From Gonatopus flavifemur (taxonomy: Eukaryota > Arthropoda > Insecta > Hymenoptera > Dryinidae): a stretch of DNA of 64,000 nucleotides. Shown here piece by piece: positions 21,691-33,206 of the stretch (within the stretch, counting starts at the first letter, position 1; each line of letters starts with the position of its first letter). Position numbers and translations under genes: made by a program. The stretch spans positions 5,580,001-5,644,000 of the forward strand of contig JAFFJZ010000007.1 of NCBI GenBank assembly GCA_018340375.1. Reading direction: 5' to 3'. The notes under the pieces were generated by a model, which had not been told where the DNA came from, did not search any database, and saw only the letters and a program-made list of their open reading frames with translations.

Positions 21691-23461
21691 ATGAGTAGGA
21701 GGGGACGGGAGTTCCAGTGCGTGAATAGACCAAACGATTTTTGCAATGTTTGTGGGGAGTTTATGGTTGAAAAGAATGTGCGGAAATTCACTGATGCGTT
21801 ACAAAAATGTTATCGGAATGACTTTGGAATCTCACCGAATCTTATCGATCCATGGACACCAAAATCTCTGTGTACTGTATGTCAATCAATTCTCAGCAAA
21901 TGGGTTGCTGGTCAAAGGTATACATTTTTTTGTCTTCAATGTATTTGATATATACAAACATTCATATGTTTTCACTTCAGCCAATACATGAAATTCGACA
22001 CGCCAATGGTTTGGAAAGAGCCGTTTTGTCATGCGACTGATTTCTATTACTGTCTCAACATAAGAGGGATGTTACGTATCCAGTGTGCTCTGTTTCAGTC
22101 GTAGAACCGTCAGACTCTTCAGACTCTCCAGAAGAAATGGCTATATCAATTGGGAATCACCCCGAATCAAAGCCAGAGCAACAATTATTATCACAGGCAA
22201 TATTGAACGATTGGGTGCAGGATTTGGACCTCGCGAGAGAGAAGTCAGAAGTACTCGCATCTCGCATGGAACAACATGGTTTTTTAGCTGCATGTGTGAA
22301 AACTACGGTCTACAGAAATCGACACGAGTCTTACGCGAAGTATTTCACGAAGATGAATCAAATTTGTTATTGTAATGATGTTTGTGGTTTGTTCAATGGG
22401 CTTCACCAAGCTCATAATCCGAGCGAGTGGCAGTTATTCATCGATAGCAGCAAAGGAAGTCTAAAAGCAGTTCTTTCACACAATGGGAATGAGAAGCCAT
22501 CAGTTCCCATTGCGCATGCTGTCAATACCAAAGAAACTTACGAAACGACGGTCAAATTGCTAGAATGTATTGACTATGAAAAATATGAGTGGAAAATTTG
22601 TTGTGACCTCAAAGTCGTTGGTATGTTGTATGGGATGCAAGGAGGCTATACCAAAAATTGCTCCTCCCTTTGTCTTTGGAATAGCCGCGCGGATACTCTC
22701 CATTATGAACAAAAAGAATGGCCAGCAAGAACGAATACCGTAATAGGTGAAGCCAATATCAAATATGACCCGATAATAAAGAGAGAAAATATCATCCTGC
22801 CCCCGTTACATATTAAATTGGGACTCATAAAAAATTTCGTCAAAAAACTGGATAAAGAGGGTGAAGCGTTCGCGTATTTACAATCCATTCTCACGCATCT
22901 TTCGTACGCAAAGATCAAAGAAGGCGTTTCCGCAGGACCTGGGATCAAAAAGTTGATGGAAGACGACAAATTTCCAACACTTTTATCACCCGTTGGAGCT
23001 GTAGCTTGGACGTCATTTAAACTGGTCGTTACAAATTTCCTTGGAAACGATAAAAGCGAGAACTACGAACATATTGTTGATGATTTGCTGCAAAATTACA
23101 AAGCAATGAGTATGTCTATTTTATTCAATAAATCACTCCATATGAGTTGATTGTTATAAATTATATTTGAATTTTCCATTCCTGTTTCTCAATTTTTCCG
23201 GCAGAAGTACACATGTCATTGAAGATTCATTCTCTGCATTCTCATTTGGATTTTTTCCCGAATAATTTGGGCGACGTCAGTGATGAACATGGAGAACGAC
23301 TCCAACAACAAATGAGGACTATGCAACGACGATATCATGGCTTTGAGGATGCAGCCATGATGGGGGGTTGTATTTGGTCCCTCGTACGAGAATCAGATGA
23401 CAAACACAACAACAGACAAACCAGAAGCTCGAACTGTTCCAATATATTCATTAGAAAATAG
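21691..23461 (+). pseudogene. Zinc-finger transposase-like gene with two introns, one frameshift
   Basis: Exon 1, 21691-21917: NDFCNVCGEFMVEK and later SLCTVCQSILSKW, two Cys pairs forming an N-terminal zinc finger. Intron 21918-21980 (GTATAC...CTTCAG). Exon 2 starts KFDTPMVWKEPFCHATDFYYC, suffers a frameshift near 22055, then runs open to 23109 through LFIDSSKGSLKAVLSHNGN, WKICCDLKVVGML, SLCLWNSRAD and LPPLHIKLGLIKNF. Intron 23110-23204 (GTATGT...CCGGCAG) joins in phase to exon 3, MSLKIHSLHSHLDFF ... SDEHGERLQQQM. I recall this as a recurrent family of uncharacterised multi-copy proteins in arthropod and cnidarian genomes. The Asp in FIDSSK, the Asp in CCDLK and the Glu in the DEHGER block could be an RNase-H-like acidic triad, which is my inference. 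Exons plus transposon-like copy number suggest an old transposase rather than a host gene. Confidence 0.6.
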
Positions 23462-24041
23462 ATAATACTTTGCTCGATGTTTGACGGAAAAAAATGTTCA
23501 TTCATACAAAAAGGCGTCCGAAACAATAAATTTTACTCTTAATCTTCAGTAATTTTTTTCTCGATTTCTAAGGACTTTAGGAAAAATTTCTTCGGAACGA
23601 AAACGTCTTAAAATTGGTCAAAGAATACCCTGAAATTTTTTCGGACCCGTCAAAAAACATTTTTGATTCTCCGGAAAATGGAAAAATTGGCATTTTTGCA
23701 AAATTGTTTAAAGAATCTGAAAAAAAATTTGAGGGTATTGTTTGACTCATTTGAAGACTTTTTTGTTCACGCGAAATTTCCCCGCGAGTCCATAGTTATT
23801 GAGAGAAAAATCGTTGAAGTGTTTCTGAGGTCTCCAATCATGAAGCTCTTAGGCGTGTCGAAAAATATTCTCATTCAGTGAACTACGTACGTTGCTTAGC
23901 CGAAAGATGTTGCCGTTGTCCGACTCTTACCACGGGGAGGTGAACGTAATTCTGAGAGCCTTATCTTTCTTGTATTTGATGATTTTTTTTCAATTTCTTG
24001 TCAATTTTTTTTGTATTTTATGATTTTCAAGAATTTTTTTT

Positions 24042-24667
24042 CTAATTTTCTAATTTTATCATCCAATTTTTGTCATGAATTGAGAAGCATGGCAAGCATA
24101 CATAAATGTTGCAGGTTTTGTACATTTTCTGTGTTCTTGTGTGACATTTACTGGCGTATTCGCAGTACCTTTTTTCAACAACAACAATACTTTCGTGTGC
24201 TTCTCCATTTTTACGCTTATCAAGATAGTATATTGCAATTTCCAAAGATATTTGTTTGGTTCCAACATTGTTTTTGTGAACTGAATTTCGAATGACAGTT
24301 GCATTAGTAATTGACGATTGTATCAATCTACAAAAAATCGACCAAATCCTTTTTTTTTCTCGTATTCGAGGAAGTAAATTGCTACAATGAGCATCATGTT
24401 GATCGACGCCCCCTATGAACATGTTATACAGTCCAAACGCCATAGGGAATGGCATTTGTTCTTTAGAGTGACTGTCTTCCGAGTATCTTCTAACGCTACT
24501 TATAGGGGTGACGGCAGCTGCTGTTGACAAAACTGAAACGGGTTTTGAATCCATAACAGTTATAAAATTGAGTCCACTGTTTTTTTCATGTTTAACTATG
24601 TAAGTACCTCTTTTCGCTTTTTAATCCAGTGAATTTTTGTCTTTTATTCTGTCGGATCGAACAGTCC
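24042..24667 (-). pseudogene. piggyBac transposase, C-terminal part
   Basis: Continues the transposase after the insertion: TVRSDRIKDKNSLD, one in-frame TAA, then AKRGTYIVKHEKNSGLNFIT, VMDSKPVSVLSTAA, MPFPMAFGLYNMFIGGVDQHD (third catalytic Asp of the DDD triad), and a C-terminal Cys-rich finger (CEYASKCHTRTQK ... CNIYVCLPCF ... H). Such a cross-brace finger is standard for piggyBac. Removing the 24668-27954 insertion restores codon register with the N-terminal part. The single stop replaces what is usually a Lys codon. Confidence 0.85.
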
Positions 24668-25321
24668 CCCCTGGTTAAAAGGTCCAATAGGAACCGATAG
24701 AAACCGATTCAAAATTAATCGGAATGAATAGGGTCAATCGGAGAGGCTCAACTACCGATTCAAGATGATCGGGGATTTACCGATAGAAGAATATTTGTTT
24801 TATTGGAATTAATATGACTTTCAGTGATCAATCGGTTTGTATGAGAGATATCTGATTGAGAGTTTGAAAATTTCTCCATTTCATGAGGCAAATGGTTTTT
24901 ATCGGGAATTTCCATGACCTAAAGCTATTGGAACCGATCGTAAATGTTACGTAATGGGAAATTCAATTGGTTTTTATGAAGAATGTTCAATTCGATTAGA
25001 GTTCGTACAGATTTGATCGGTCTGTAGGTTTTAATCGGATTATTCCACTATCCGAATCCATGGGGAATAATAGGAACATTTACGGATCTGAAAATTGAAT
25101 AGGATTGAATGAGAAATATCCAATTCGAATTCAGAATTCCTTTCAGCGGATTGAATCGTTGGTTTTTATCAGAATTTTTGGTGATTCCGGTCTATCGGAA
25201 CCAATGGGAAAATTGTACAAAATTCGAGACTTACTGGGTTTCTATCCAGAATATCCAATTCGATTTGAGTTTGTTTATTTTATTGGTCGATAGGTTTCAA
25301 TTGGATTATTCGATCATCCCA

Positions 25322-25582
25322 CACTGAAAAAAAGGTGGGTACAGACAACGGTGATATAGTTGATTCAACAGTAGAATACGATTGGATATATCCAACTGAA
25401 TCTGACTGTTGCCTCAACTACATGCACTGTTGACTCAACTACATGCAGTTGAATCAACCATCATGGTGTCAAGTCAACGATTATACTGTCAATCTGGCCG
25501 TATATTCGTTGACTTGACTATGATAGTCAGTTACCCGAACAACAAAATATAATTGATTTTCGATGAAATTCTTTTTTCAGTG
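25322..25582. mobile_element. MITE nested in the CCCTGGTTAAA element
   Basis: 261 bp with ends CACTGAAAAAAAG... and ...CTTTTTTCAGTG, flanked by CA on both sides (25320-25321, 25583-25584). The surrounding sequence (GATCATCC then CAATTTATGGG) is continuous when it is removed, judged against the related unit at about 25044-25070. Confidence 0.75.
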
Positions 25583-26204
25583 CAATTTATGGGAAATAAA
25601 AGGAATATTTACGGGATTGAATATTCAATAGCATTGAATGAGAAATGTCCAATTCAATTTTAGACTTTATTCCACCGCAGTAACCCTGATTAAAAAATCC
25701 GATAAGATCCGATAGAAACCAATTCAGAATGATTCGGACTGCATAGGATCAATCGGAACAGTTCAATCCCCGATTCAAAATCAATAAGAGTTTATCGGAA
25801 TCTCTTTTCTATAGGTTTCAATCGGGGATTCACCAATTAAGAAATCTGCATTTTATGGGAATTAATCAGACTTCACATAATCTATTGGTATGTATGAGAG
25901 ATATCTGATTGGATGATTGAAATTTTCTCCATTCCATCAGGCAAACGGTTTTTATCGGAAGTTTCCACAATTTCAATCTATTGGAACTAATGGGGAAATT
26001 TGTGAAATTGAATGATGAATGGGTTTCTCATGGGAGATTTCTGACTGCATTTAAGGATGTATCGATTTCATTGATCAATGGGTTTTAATTGGATTATTCC
26101 AACATTCAAATTTATTGGGAATAATAGGCAAGTTTACAGATTCTAAAGTCCTATAGGTATGTACCGGCAATAACCGATTCAGTTTCGAAATTTCTTGATT
26201 AATG

Positions 26205-27245
26205 GAATACTGATTCAATCTAATTAAAAAATATTTTATTGGTATCCATCGGAATTTTTTATCAACCATGAAATACCCATTGAATCTAATGAGAAAATAT
26301 TTTCTTGGTATCATTGGAATTTTTATGATTAATGAAATACCCATTGAATTCTATTGAAAAATGTTTCACTGATATCAATTAGAATTTTAATGATCAATAA
26401 AATACCCATTTAATCAAATAAGAAACATTTTATTGTCATCAATTGGAATTTTTATTATTGATAAAATACCTATTGGATGCCATTGAAAAATATTTGACTG
26501 GTATCAATTAGAATCTTCATGATTGATAAAACTCCGAATGAATAAAATTGAAGAATATTGTATTGGTATCAACCGGAATTTTTACTATTGATAAAATACC
26601 AATTGGATCCCATTGAAAAATATTTGACTGGTATCAAATAAAATTTCCATGATTAATAAAATACCCATTGAATCCAATTAGAAAAGATTTTCTCAGTATC
26701 ATTCGGAATTTTTGTGACTAATGAAATACCCATTGAATTCCATTGAAAAATATTTCACTGATATCAATTAAAATTTCAATAATCAATAAAATCTCGATTT
26801 AATCAAATGAAAAATATTTTCTTGGTATCACTAGGAATTATTATTATTGGTAAAATACCTATTGGATGCCATTGAAAAATATTCGGCTGGTATCAATCAG
26901 AATCTTCATAATCAATAACATACCGATTCAATCCAATTGAAAAATATTGTATTGACGTCAATCGGAATTTTCATTGATCATAAAATACCAAGTGAATCCA
27001 ATTACACAATATTTCATTGATATCAATCGGAATTCTTATTATTGATAAAATACCTATTGCATCCTATTGGAAAATATTTGACTCGTATCAATCAGAATTT
27101 TCATAATTGATAAAATACCGATTGAATCCAATTGAAAAATATTGTATTGATATCAATCGGCATTTTTCATCCATCATAAAATACCGATTGAATCCAATTG
27201 GAAAATATTTTCTTGGTCTTCATTGGGATTCTCATTATTAATGAA
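26205..27245. repeat. Tandem array, 65-bp period, about 16 copies
   Basis: Diverged units starting AAAATACCSATTGAATCC and containing GAAAAATATT...TATCAAT...GGAATTTT. Unit starts fall near 26398, 26463, 26528, 26593, 26658, 26723 and 26788, then every 63-66 bp to 27177. It sits wholly inside the CCCTGGTTAAA element. Some units (TATTGGATGCC type) are more alike than neighbours, suggesting duplication of blocks larger than one unit. Confidence 0.85.
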
Positions 27246-27639
27246 CTCCCATGCTCTCATTAAGACCGATACAATCCCTCATATGTCCAATGGACTATTA
27301 CCAATTGAATCTTATTACTATAGGACACCCATCCCTGACATAAGACAGTCATTTAATTCACATTGATAGGAAGCGAACCACGGCATCGAGCGAGCGGGTC
27401 TTCCAGATCGATCTTCTAGGTTAACCACGACAACTGCGGGGCAAGGTGGAGGGGTGATCACCATGTTAATAACACATAAATGATCGTTTGGATTTATTTC
27501 ACCAATAACTTGTCATACGTAATGATTGAATAAATGATATATGTGTTTGTTTAATTGATATAAAATGCGCGTATATAATGTATATAAACCGTTCGTTGGT
27601 TGGGTTAACAACCAATAAAATTCAATAAGTCAATCCCGA

Positions 27640-27954
27640 TGCAGGAATCAATTCATTCCGAAAAGTTTTTTCTATCGGATTTAATCGGATTTTTTCACCA
27701 GGGAAAATGCCGATTAAATCCAGTTAAAAATTATTTTATTGTTATCAAGGGGAAATTTCCGATGCAGAAACTCAATTCATTCCGATAAAATGTTTTTTTA
27801 TCGGATTCAATCGGATTTTTTAACTAGGGGAAAGACCGATTAAATCCAATTAAAAATTATCTTATTGGTATCAATAGGAAATTTCCGATGCAGAAACTCA
27901 ATTCATTCCGATAAAATTTTTTTTTATCGGATTCAATCGGATTGTTTAACCAGG
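27640..27954. repeat. Terminal repeats, about 120-130-bp period
   Basis: The block GATGCAG...CAATTCATTCCG...ATCGGATT...TTTTAACYAGGG occurs three times (starting about 27639, 27757 and 27886), so the element's right terminus is present in triplicate. Confidence 0.75.
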
Positions 27955-29017
27955 GCCTGTAGCGACAAGACCGACTTCCTTCAAGTGAACTGGTAAGTCC
28001 GGATTGCAAAAATAATTGTCAAAATACAAGTGATACGAACATAGTTTGTTTGGAGATACCGTTAAAAGTAATTGTTGGATCATTAGCATTACAACGCGAC
28101 TACCCAAAGCACATTTAACTAATTCCATTTTATTATCTGATGAATAAATGTTAGATCCTCGACCGCAATATACATCTAAGTCAAATAAATATCCTTCTGG
28201 ACTGCATATTGCCCACATTTTTATGCCGAACCTCTGAGGTTTTTTTGGCATAAACTGTAAGACTGGAGCTCGCCCGTGGAATTTGACCATCATCTCATCA
28301 ATAGATAACGCCGTAGAGAAAAAACCTAATTGTGAAATATTTTTTTGAATATGTTTAGTATATTTCTCACTCTCCAAACTTTGTCATGTTCATTTTTATT
28401 CTGCGGCCTACTGAATTTTATATTTAGTTTGATTTTCAAAAACTTATCGCGGCTCATGGCAGATGCAATCGGATTGCAGCGTAACAGCTCATCTGAAGAC
28501 CAGTAATCTCTTTGAGATTCACGATTATTGAATATTGTCGTAATTATTATTCCCAAAAAATATCCAATTCATTATTAGTTAGCTGATACCCGTTAAAATT
28601 CGTAGTTTTTATAATATATTCTTCTAGATCGCTACAAAAAAATAACTCAAACAATTGAACTGAGGATAAAGTTTTTAACAATTTTTTTGTTTTATCAGGA
28701 AGTAAAGTATTATTTTTGAGTACTCCATGATATTGCCTTTCTCCCATTATCCATTCGTATTCGTGATTTGGGGATAATTTTGTCTGTTTTTCCTCATAAT
28801 TATTTCGTACCTGCCTATAGGACACTTTTGGAATATTTGTTATGTCACTTGAGAACTCATCTGATTCTGTGTCAGATTCAGAACTCGAATCAGAAGATCC
28901 AGTATCATTCGAACAAGGGATGAAGATAGCATTCGCAATGCCATTTTCATTTTCCTCTACTTCAATGAGTTCTTCTCGAACGCGTTTTTGTCTTTTCTGT
29001 TGACGTGGGTGTGACAT
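27955..29017 (-). pseudogene. piggyBac transposase, N-terminal part
   Basis: ATG 29017, then an acidic N-terminus (SSDSSSESDTESDEFSSD), NELDIFWE and a frame change near 28550, then YWSSDELLRCNPIASAMSR and a further frame change near 28370. After it: STALSIDEMMVKFHGR (first catalytic Asp), FGIKMWAICSPEGYLFDLDV, YHLYFDNYF (second catalytic Asp) and LKEVGLVATG, where the insertion falls. All three catalytic Asp are kept, but two frameshifts, one stop and the insertion inactivate it. Confidence 0.85.
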
Positions 29018-29644
29018 TTGAAAGAATAAATGAGCAAATGACAGTAGTTCATTTACTTTTGATTACTCAAAAGCGTATAATAGAAATACCCACCCAAGAA
29101 TTACTTGATAGGAAGCTCCTAAAATAATACGGTGCAATATCGAAGTAACGTGGTATATTGATGTAAACAATGTGAAATATTGATATATGATAAATATTTC
29201 TATGTAATAAATGTTTGATTCGATTGCATCTCAATTTGAACAGAATTTGAGATAAATAAATGAAATCACAGATTTATTGAGAAAATATATTTTGATATTC
29301 ATTACATACTAATAATTACACAATGAAAATGTTGAATTTGTAATTGGTGATCTCAGAAACCACCCAGCAATTTTTTATCTCAATAACTATGAGCTTGCGG
29401 GGAAATTTTGTGAGAACAAAACAGTCTCAAAATCAGTCAAACAATAGCCTCAAATTATTTCAGATTCTTTAAACATGATCTTGAAAACTCATTTTAGAGC
29501 CTTCTCAACATCACCATTCGAAAGAGCGACCTTCAAAACATAGGATACAGTGGCTCAAAAATTTTTCTTCGACCAAATTCATTGTACAATGAATCTTTGA
29601 AATTTGGTGTCCAAAAGTGTCCGTTCTGGCGCTAATGGGTTAAT

Positions 29645-31050
29645 TTCAATTGTAGTAATAAAAAGATGAAGAACATGAAAATCGTAGAAAATCTAAATTT
29701 TTGCCTTCCACTATAAAAATTCATAATTCAGTCATTCATCCATGGATTTTGATCAATGATGGTTCATTTTTCTTGTGAAAGTGTCAGCATCACGTTGAAA
29801 AATGAAAACTGAAGGAATTTACGCATTTTCTATTTTTCACAGGACAATATGTGAATTTTCGACCTCGATGTTTGCTAAAAATTCCAAATTTTTCCCCTTA
29901 TTAAGACTGATATCATCCGAACTACTGAATGAATCTGAGAACTCTTCACAGACAGTTATAGAGGATTCCATCTACTCCAGTTTGAGCACCAGTTGAGATG
30001 GATTGGTCAATTAGAACTCGACATACACTCAAGAACATTTTGAAAATTGAAAAAAAAATTTCAACCCTTGATATCTAGAAAACGCTTCCATGAAAAAATT
30101 TTTAGATGTGATTTTCGTGTTCAGTGGGCCAAATTGCATAAGAAAATAATACACAGATATGGTGGGCAGAACATGACCTTAATTTTGTAAACTAGTGTTA
30201 TTAACATTCATATGAGGAATCAAATTCTTCTTATATAGAATGTTGAGAATGCATTGGAAGGGCAGAGCTCACATCATCAACCAGAAGTTCCGAGGAAATG
30301 GATGCTCCCTTCTTGACTTGATTCGAATCCGCTGTCTGTTATCAGATGTTTTTCCAGAAAATCAGGAACTTCCATCAGTCCTCAGGATGATTGCTGTACC
30401 GATGATAGTCTCGACATCTTTTCAATAATTTCTCGTACAAGCTTGTCAAATTCGAATAGAAATTGTGGAGTTATTTCACGAGTGCGCACTCCTATCCACA
30501 GTTAAATTTTTGGTGTTGTTCACAACTTGTGTAACTCTCTTCTCTCTCTCCTTTTTTTTCGTACCAGTATTTCTCCAGATCGGTGTCCCCTCCATTCTCA
30601 CATCCCTTCCAAATTACCCTCCTCATACTTTCTATGTCGATCTTGTACATTTGTGGCGCAGTCTAAACTTTTGTATACAATTTCTATATAAATTAGGTAT
30701 AATGATTTCAAAAGCCAATATTTCTTATATTTGGTTATATATATATATATATATATTCATTTAGAATTCCAAGTAACATATCTCTCAACAGGACAAAATC
30801 CAACGCATTCAACCTTACGGAGTGTATTTATTCTGATGGTGCAACAAGTGGTCTCTTTTGAGGAAAACCCACATATCATGCACACCGTGACCCTGTGTGA
30901 TTGATGAATTACGTTTAGTTAATGTGTGAAAGGTCCCATTGTAGTATGGGAATCAATTAAAATCGAAAATATAAATTCGTTTCACTCACCTCGCTGATTG
31001 GAAAACAAAGTTTTTTCAATTTGTAAAAAAGATTACTCCTCACGTCAACC
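29645..31050. other. Non-coding, with a short TA microsatellite
   Basis: No supported gene; frames at 29802, 30240 and 30465 (+) lack motifs. A (TA)n tract of about 22 bp lies at 30736-30757. Confidence 0.4.
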
Positions 31051-31272
31051 AGCGTTGCATGCACACCAGGGTCACACAGACCCTACGTCAACATTCAATA
31101 GCTGTCAACTGAACATTGAGCAGTTAATTCAACCTGTCTATGGTCATTGTCCTCACTATATAATCAAATTGGATTCTAGATGGCGTTACTTTTGAGATTT
31201 TCAAACAGTAACATGTATTATTTGACGCTTCAATTCGTTTACAGGGTCACTGGTGTGCATGTTAAGGGTTAA
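31051..31272. mobile_element. Possible degenerate TTAA-type MITE
   Basis: GCATGCACACCAGGGTCAC near 31058 is inverted as GGGTCACTGGTGTGCATG at 31244-31261, followed by TTAAGGGTTAA. A third copy of the word (CATGCACACCGTGACCC) is at about 30878. Ends and TTAA suggest a piggyBac-derived MITE, but the left TTAA is missing. Confidence 0.3.
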
Positions 31273-31980
31273 ACCGAACTCACATGTACAAATTGAATAG
31301 TTATCTGCGCGCAACTCCAGTAGAAGTGATTCGCAAGTGCCAGTACAAAGGCGATATGTTACAGTGTGGATATGCATAAACCTAAAATGAATTCGGTTAG
31401 GACCGCATTTACATGTGAGAAAACCTGGGGTATAGATATGAATCACCAGGGCTGAATCAGAGTGCGTTTCATATCGGAGTTCCATGCTCAAAAATGGTAC
31501 GAAACTGGTCGGCATTATAAAAAAATTCTCTTATTGGAAACCTACCGAATTCATGCGCATTGACGTATCAGAAATTTAACCGTTCCCCGAAGCATGTGCC
31601 GTATTTTCAAATGGATGCGATGCAATCTGGATTCACAAATGAAGAAAGGGAAGGTATGAATGCATGAATGAGAGGAATGGCACTAGTTGGACAGCACAGG
31701 ATATCCATACCGCATTTTGATAGGGATGGATATGGTTTTCCCACACCGGTTTGTACATAGAATAAATACGCATACTATCAGACTCTCCCACTTCTCAAGT
31801 TTTCCATTGTCACCATTTGAACTCATCCGCAGTACAACGCTCATGTTTCTGGCGGGCTTCATAAAATATACTTATCACTCAGTCAACCAATCAAATTAGG
31901 ATGAATACAACACCGACACAACTAGCATCATTTACTGGTTTGATGTTTTTGGCTACAATGAGAGTATCTTGTTTATTATA
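31273..31980. other. Non-coding, nothing recognised
   Basis: No motif, repeat or RNA gene was identified. Confidence 0.35.
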
Positions 31981-33086
31981 CACTGTAAAAAAAAACTGGA
32001 AATTTACTGTGCAACTGGACTGGAAATTTCCAGTGCTAGTACTGGAATATGGATATTCCAGTACATGTACAGAGATTTTGTTGTTACGTTACCGAAAATT
32101 TACCAAGCATAACTGGAAATTCAGTCATTGTACTGGAATTTTCAAGTTTGAGATGATGTACTGAAATTTTTCCATGATTTCGCGAAAATTTTACCGACTC
32201 GTACTACAATTTTATAGTTCTCGTGCACCAGAAAAAAATATCCCCTCAAAAAGGACTTGAGAAAAAATTTGGAATTTAGAAAAACAAAACCTAATCGTTG
32301 GTATACTGGAATTATACAGGTTTTTAACTGCAATTCTCAGGTTTTGTGATGGAATTTTCCAGTTACTATGCGATTGAATTATACAGGTTTTGAACTGCAA
32401 TTTTCAGGTCGTGTGATGGAATTTTCCAGTTGCTATGCCACGGAATTTAATCACTGTTGCACTGGAATTTTCCACTTCTATTGGACTTCGTCATTTCTGG
32501 CAGGGAAAATTTCAAGTCTTTATATTAAAAATTTCCTGATTGAGATTTTGAATAATAATTGTAATTGTAGCCAATAAAATTGATATATGAGGTTTTTCCA
32601 AGACTCATCCTCTTGTGTATTCTAGATATGAAGCATATGTAGTAACCCAAGCTGGCCTTCCAACACGTCGCGCTATAGCTCATCGGTTAGGTCTTAGGTT
32701 TCAGTTGGTAGGCAGATAGAGAAGTTTAGGTTCAAATCCCGTTAGGTAGACATGAGTTTCTGTCCATCCAAATGAACGATCAAAAGTTTCCCAATCATCT
32801 TGGAACACAAGGACCCTGCAAAATCACTTTGCGTGAGCAATTTTTTTTCAATTTTCATGGATATTTTCAGCATTAATTTTCCAGTACATGTCCTGGAAAA
32901 GTCCAGTTCGTGTACTGAAAAATTCCAGTACTGAGGCTCAGAAAATTTCCAGTTTTGATACTGAAATTCCATAACGTTTGCACTGAATTTTTGCAGTACA
33001 AATGTGCTGAAATTTTCCGGTACATGTACAGGTTAATTGCTCCCAGTACATGTACTGGAATTTTCCGGTGAAATTTTTTTACAGTG
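31981..33086. mobile_element. 1.1-kb TA-flanked foldback rich in ACTGGAATTTTCCAGT
   Basis: Left end CACTGTAAAAAAAAACTGG, right end TTTTTTTACAGTG, flanked by TA (31979-31980, 33087-33088). Both arms consist of many small inverted words built on CTGGAA / TTCCAG and CCAGTACATGTACTGG. The interior holds a non-repetitive segment (about 32600-32870) with a tRNA-like stretch. Confidence 0.75.
32669..32752 (+). other. tRNA-like segment (SINE head or tRNA pseudogene)
   Basis: TAGCTCATCGG (32676-32686) fits a polymerase III A box and GGTTCAAATCC (32729-32739) fits a B box at tRNA-like spacing. Acceptor and T stems pair poorly, so it is not a working tRNA; a tRNA-derived SINE head is more likely. Confidence 0.4.
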
Positions 33087-33206
33087 TAGTTCAATCAGAC
33101 AGTCAGATAGGGTGGCTCTCAAAAGCCCTGGTCGCACCACTCTCAAATCGGCAATATGGACAGTCATAGCTGGCTGGGTGGCTATCACCATTCGGCTCAA
33201 AGAATT

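Larger units (their letters stand above)
24668..27954. mobile_element. Repeat-rich element with CCCTGGTTAAA ends inside piggyBac
   Basis: 3.29 kb, starts CCCTGGTTAAAAGG and ends GTTTAACCAGGG. CC is present on both sides and can be read as a 2-bp target duplication, because uninterrupted transposase sequence needs only one CC. It encodes nothing recognisable. The interior is modular: the left-end sequence recurs at about 25684 (ACCCTGATTAAAAAATCCGA), a 65-bp tandem array fills about 26205-27245, a unique GC-richer core lies at about 27365-27480, and the right-end sequence is repeated three times (27640-27954). A short relative is at 39938-40152. Confidence 0.75.
23480..29640 (-). mobile_element. 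piggyBac-like element, split by a 3.3-kb insertion
   Basis: Contains a piggyBac transposase on the minus strand (29017 to 24042). The 5' side ends ...GCGCTAATGGG next to TTAA (29641-29644), as expected for piggyBac. Related subterminal sequence lies in inverted orientation on both sides (about 29340-29480 and 23695-23850, e.g. CTCAATAACTATG and TGAGTCAAACAATACC). The opposite TTAA end was not located, so the left limit is approximate. Confidence 0.7.

Noticed and set aside
24011..24295. Plus-strand frame opposite the piggyBac C-terminus
   Set aside because: The minus strand carries the recognised transposase and Cys finger.
26205..27245. CRISPR-like array
   Set aside because: Units are contiguous and diverged with no unique spacers; eukaryotic context.
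32669..32752. Functional tRNA gene
   Set aside because: A and B boxes fit, but acceptor and T stems do not pair.
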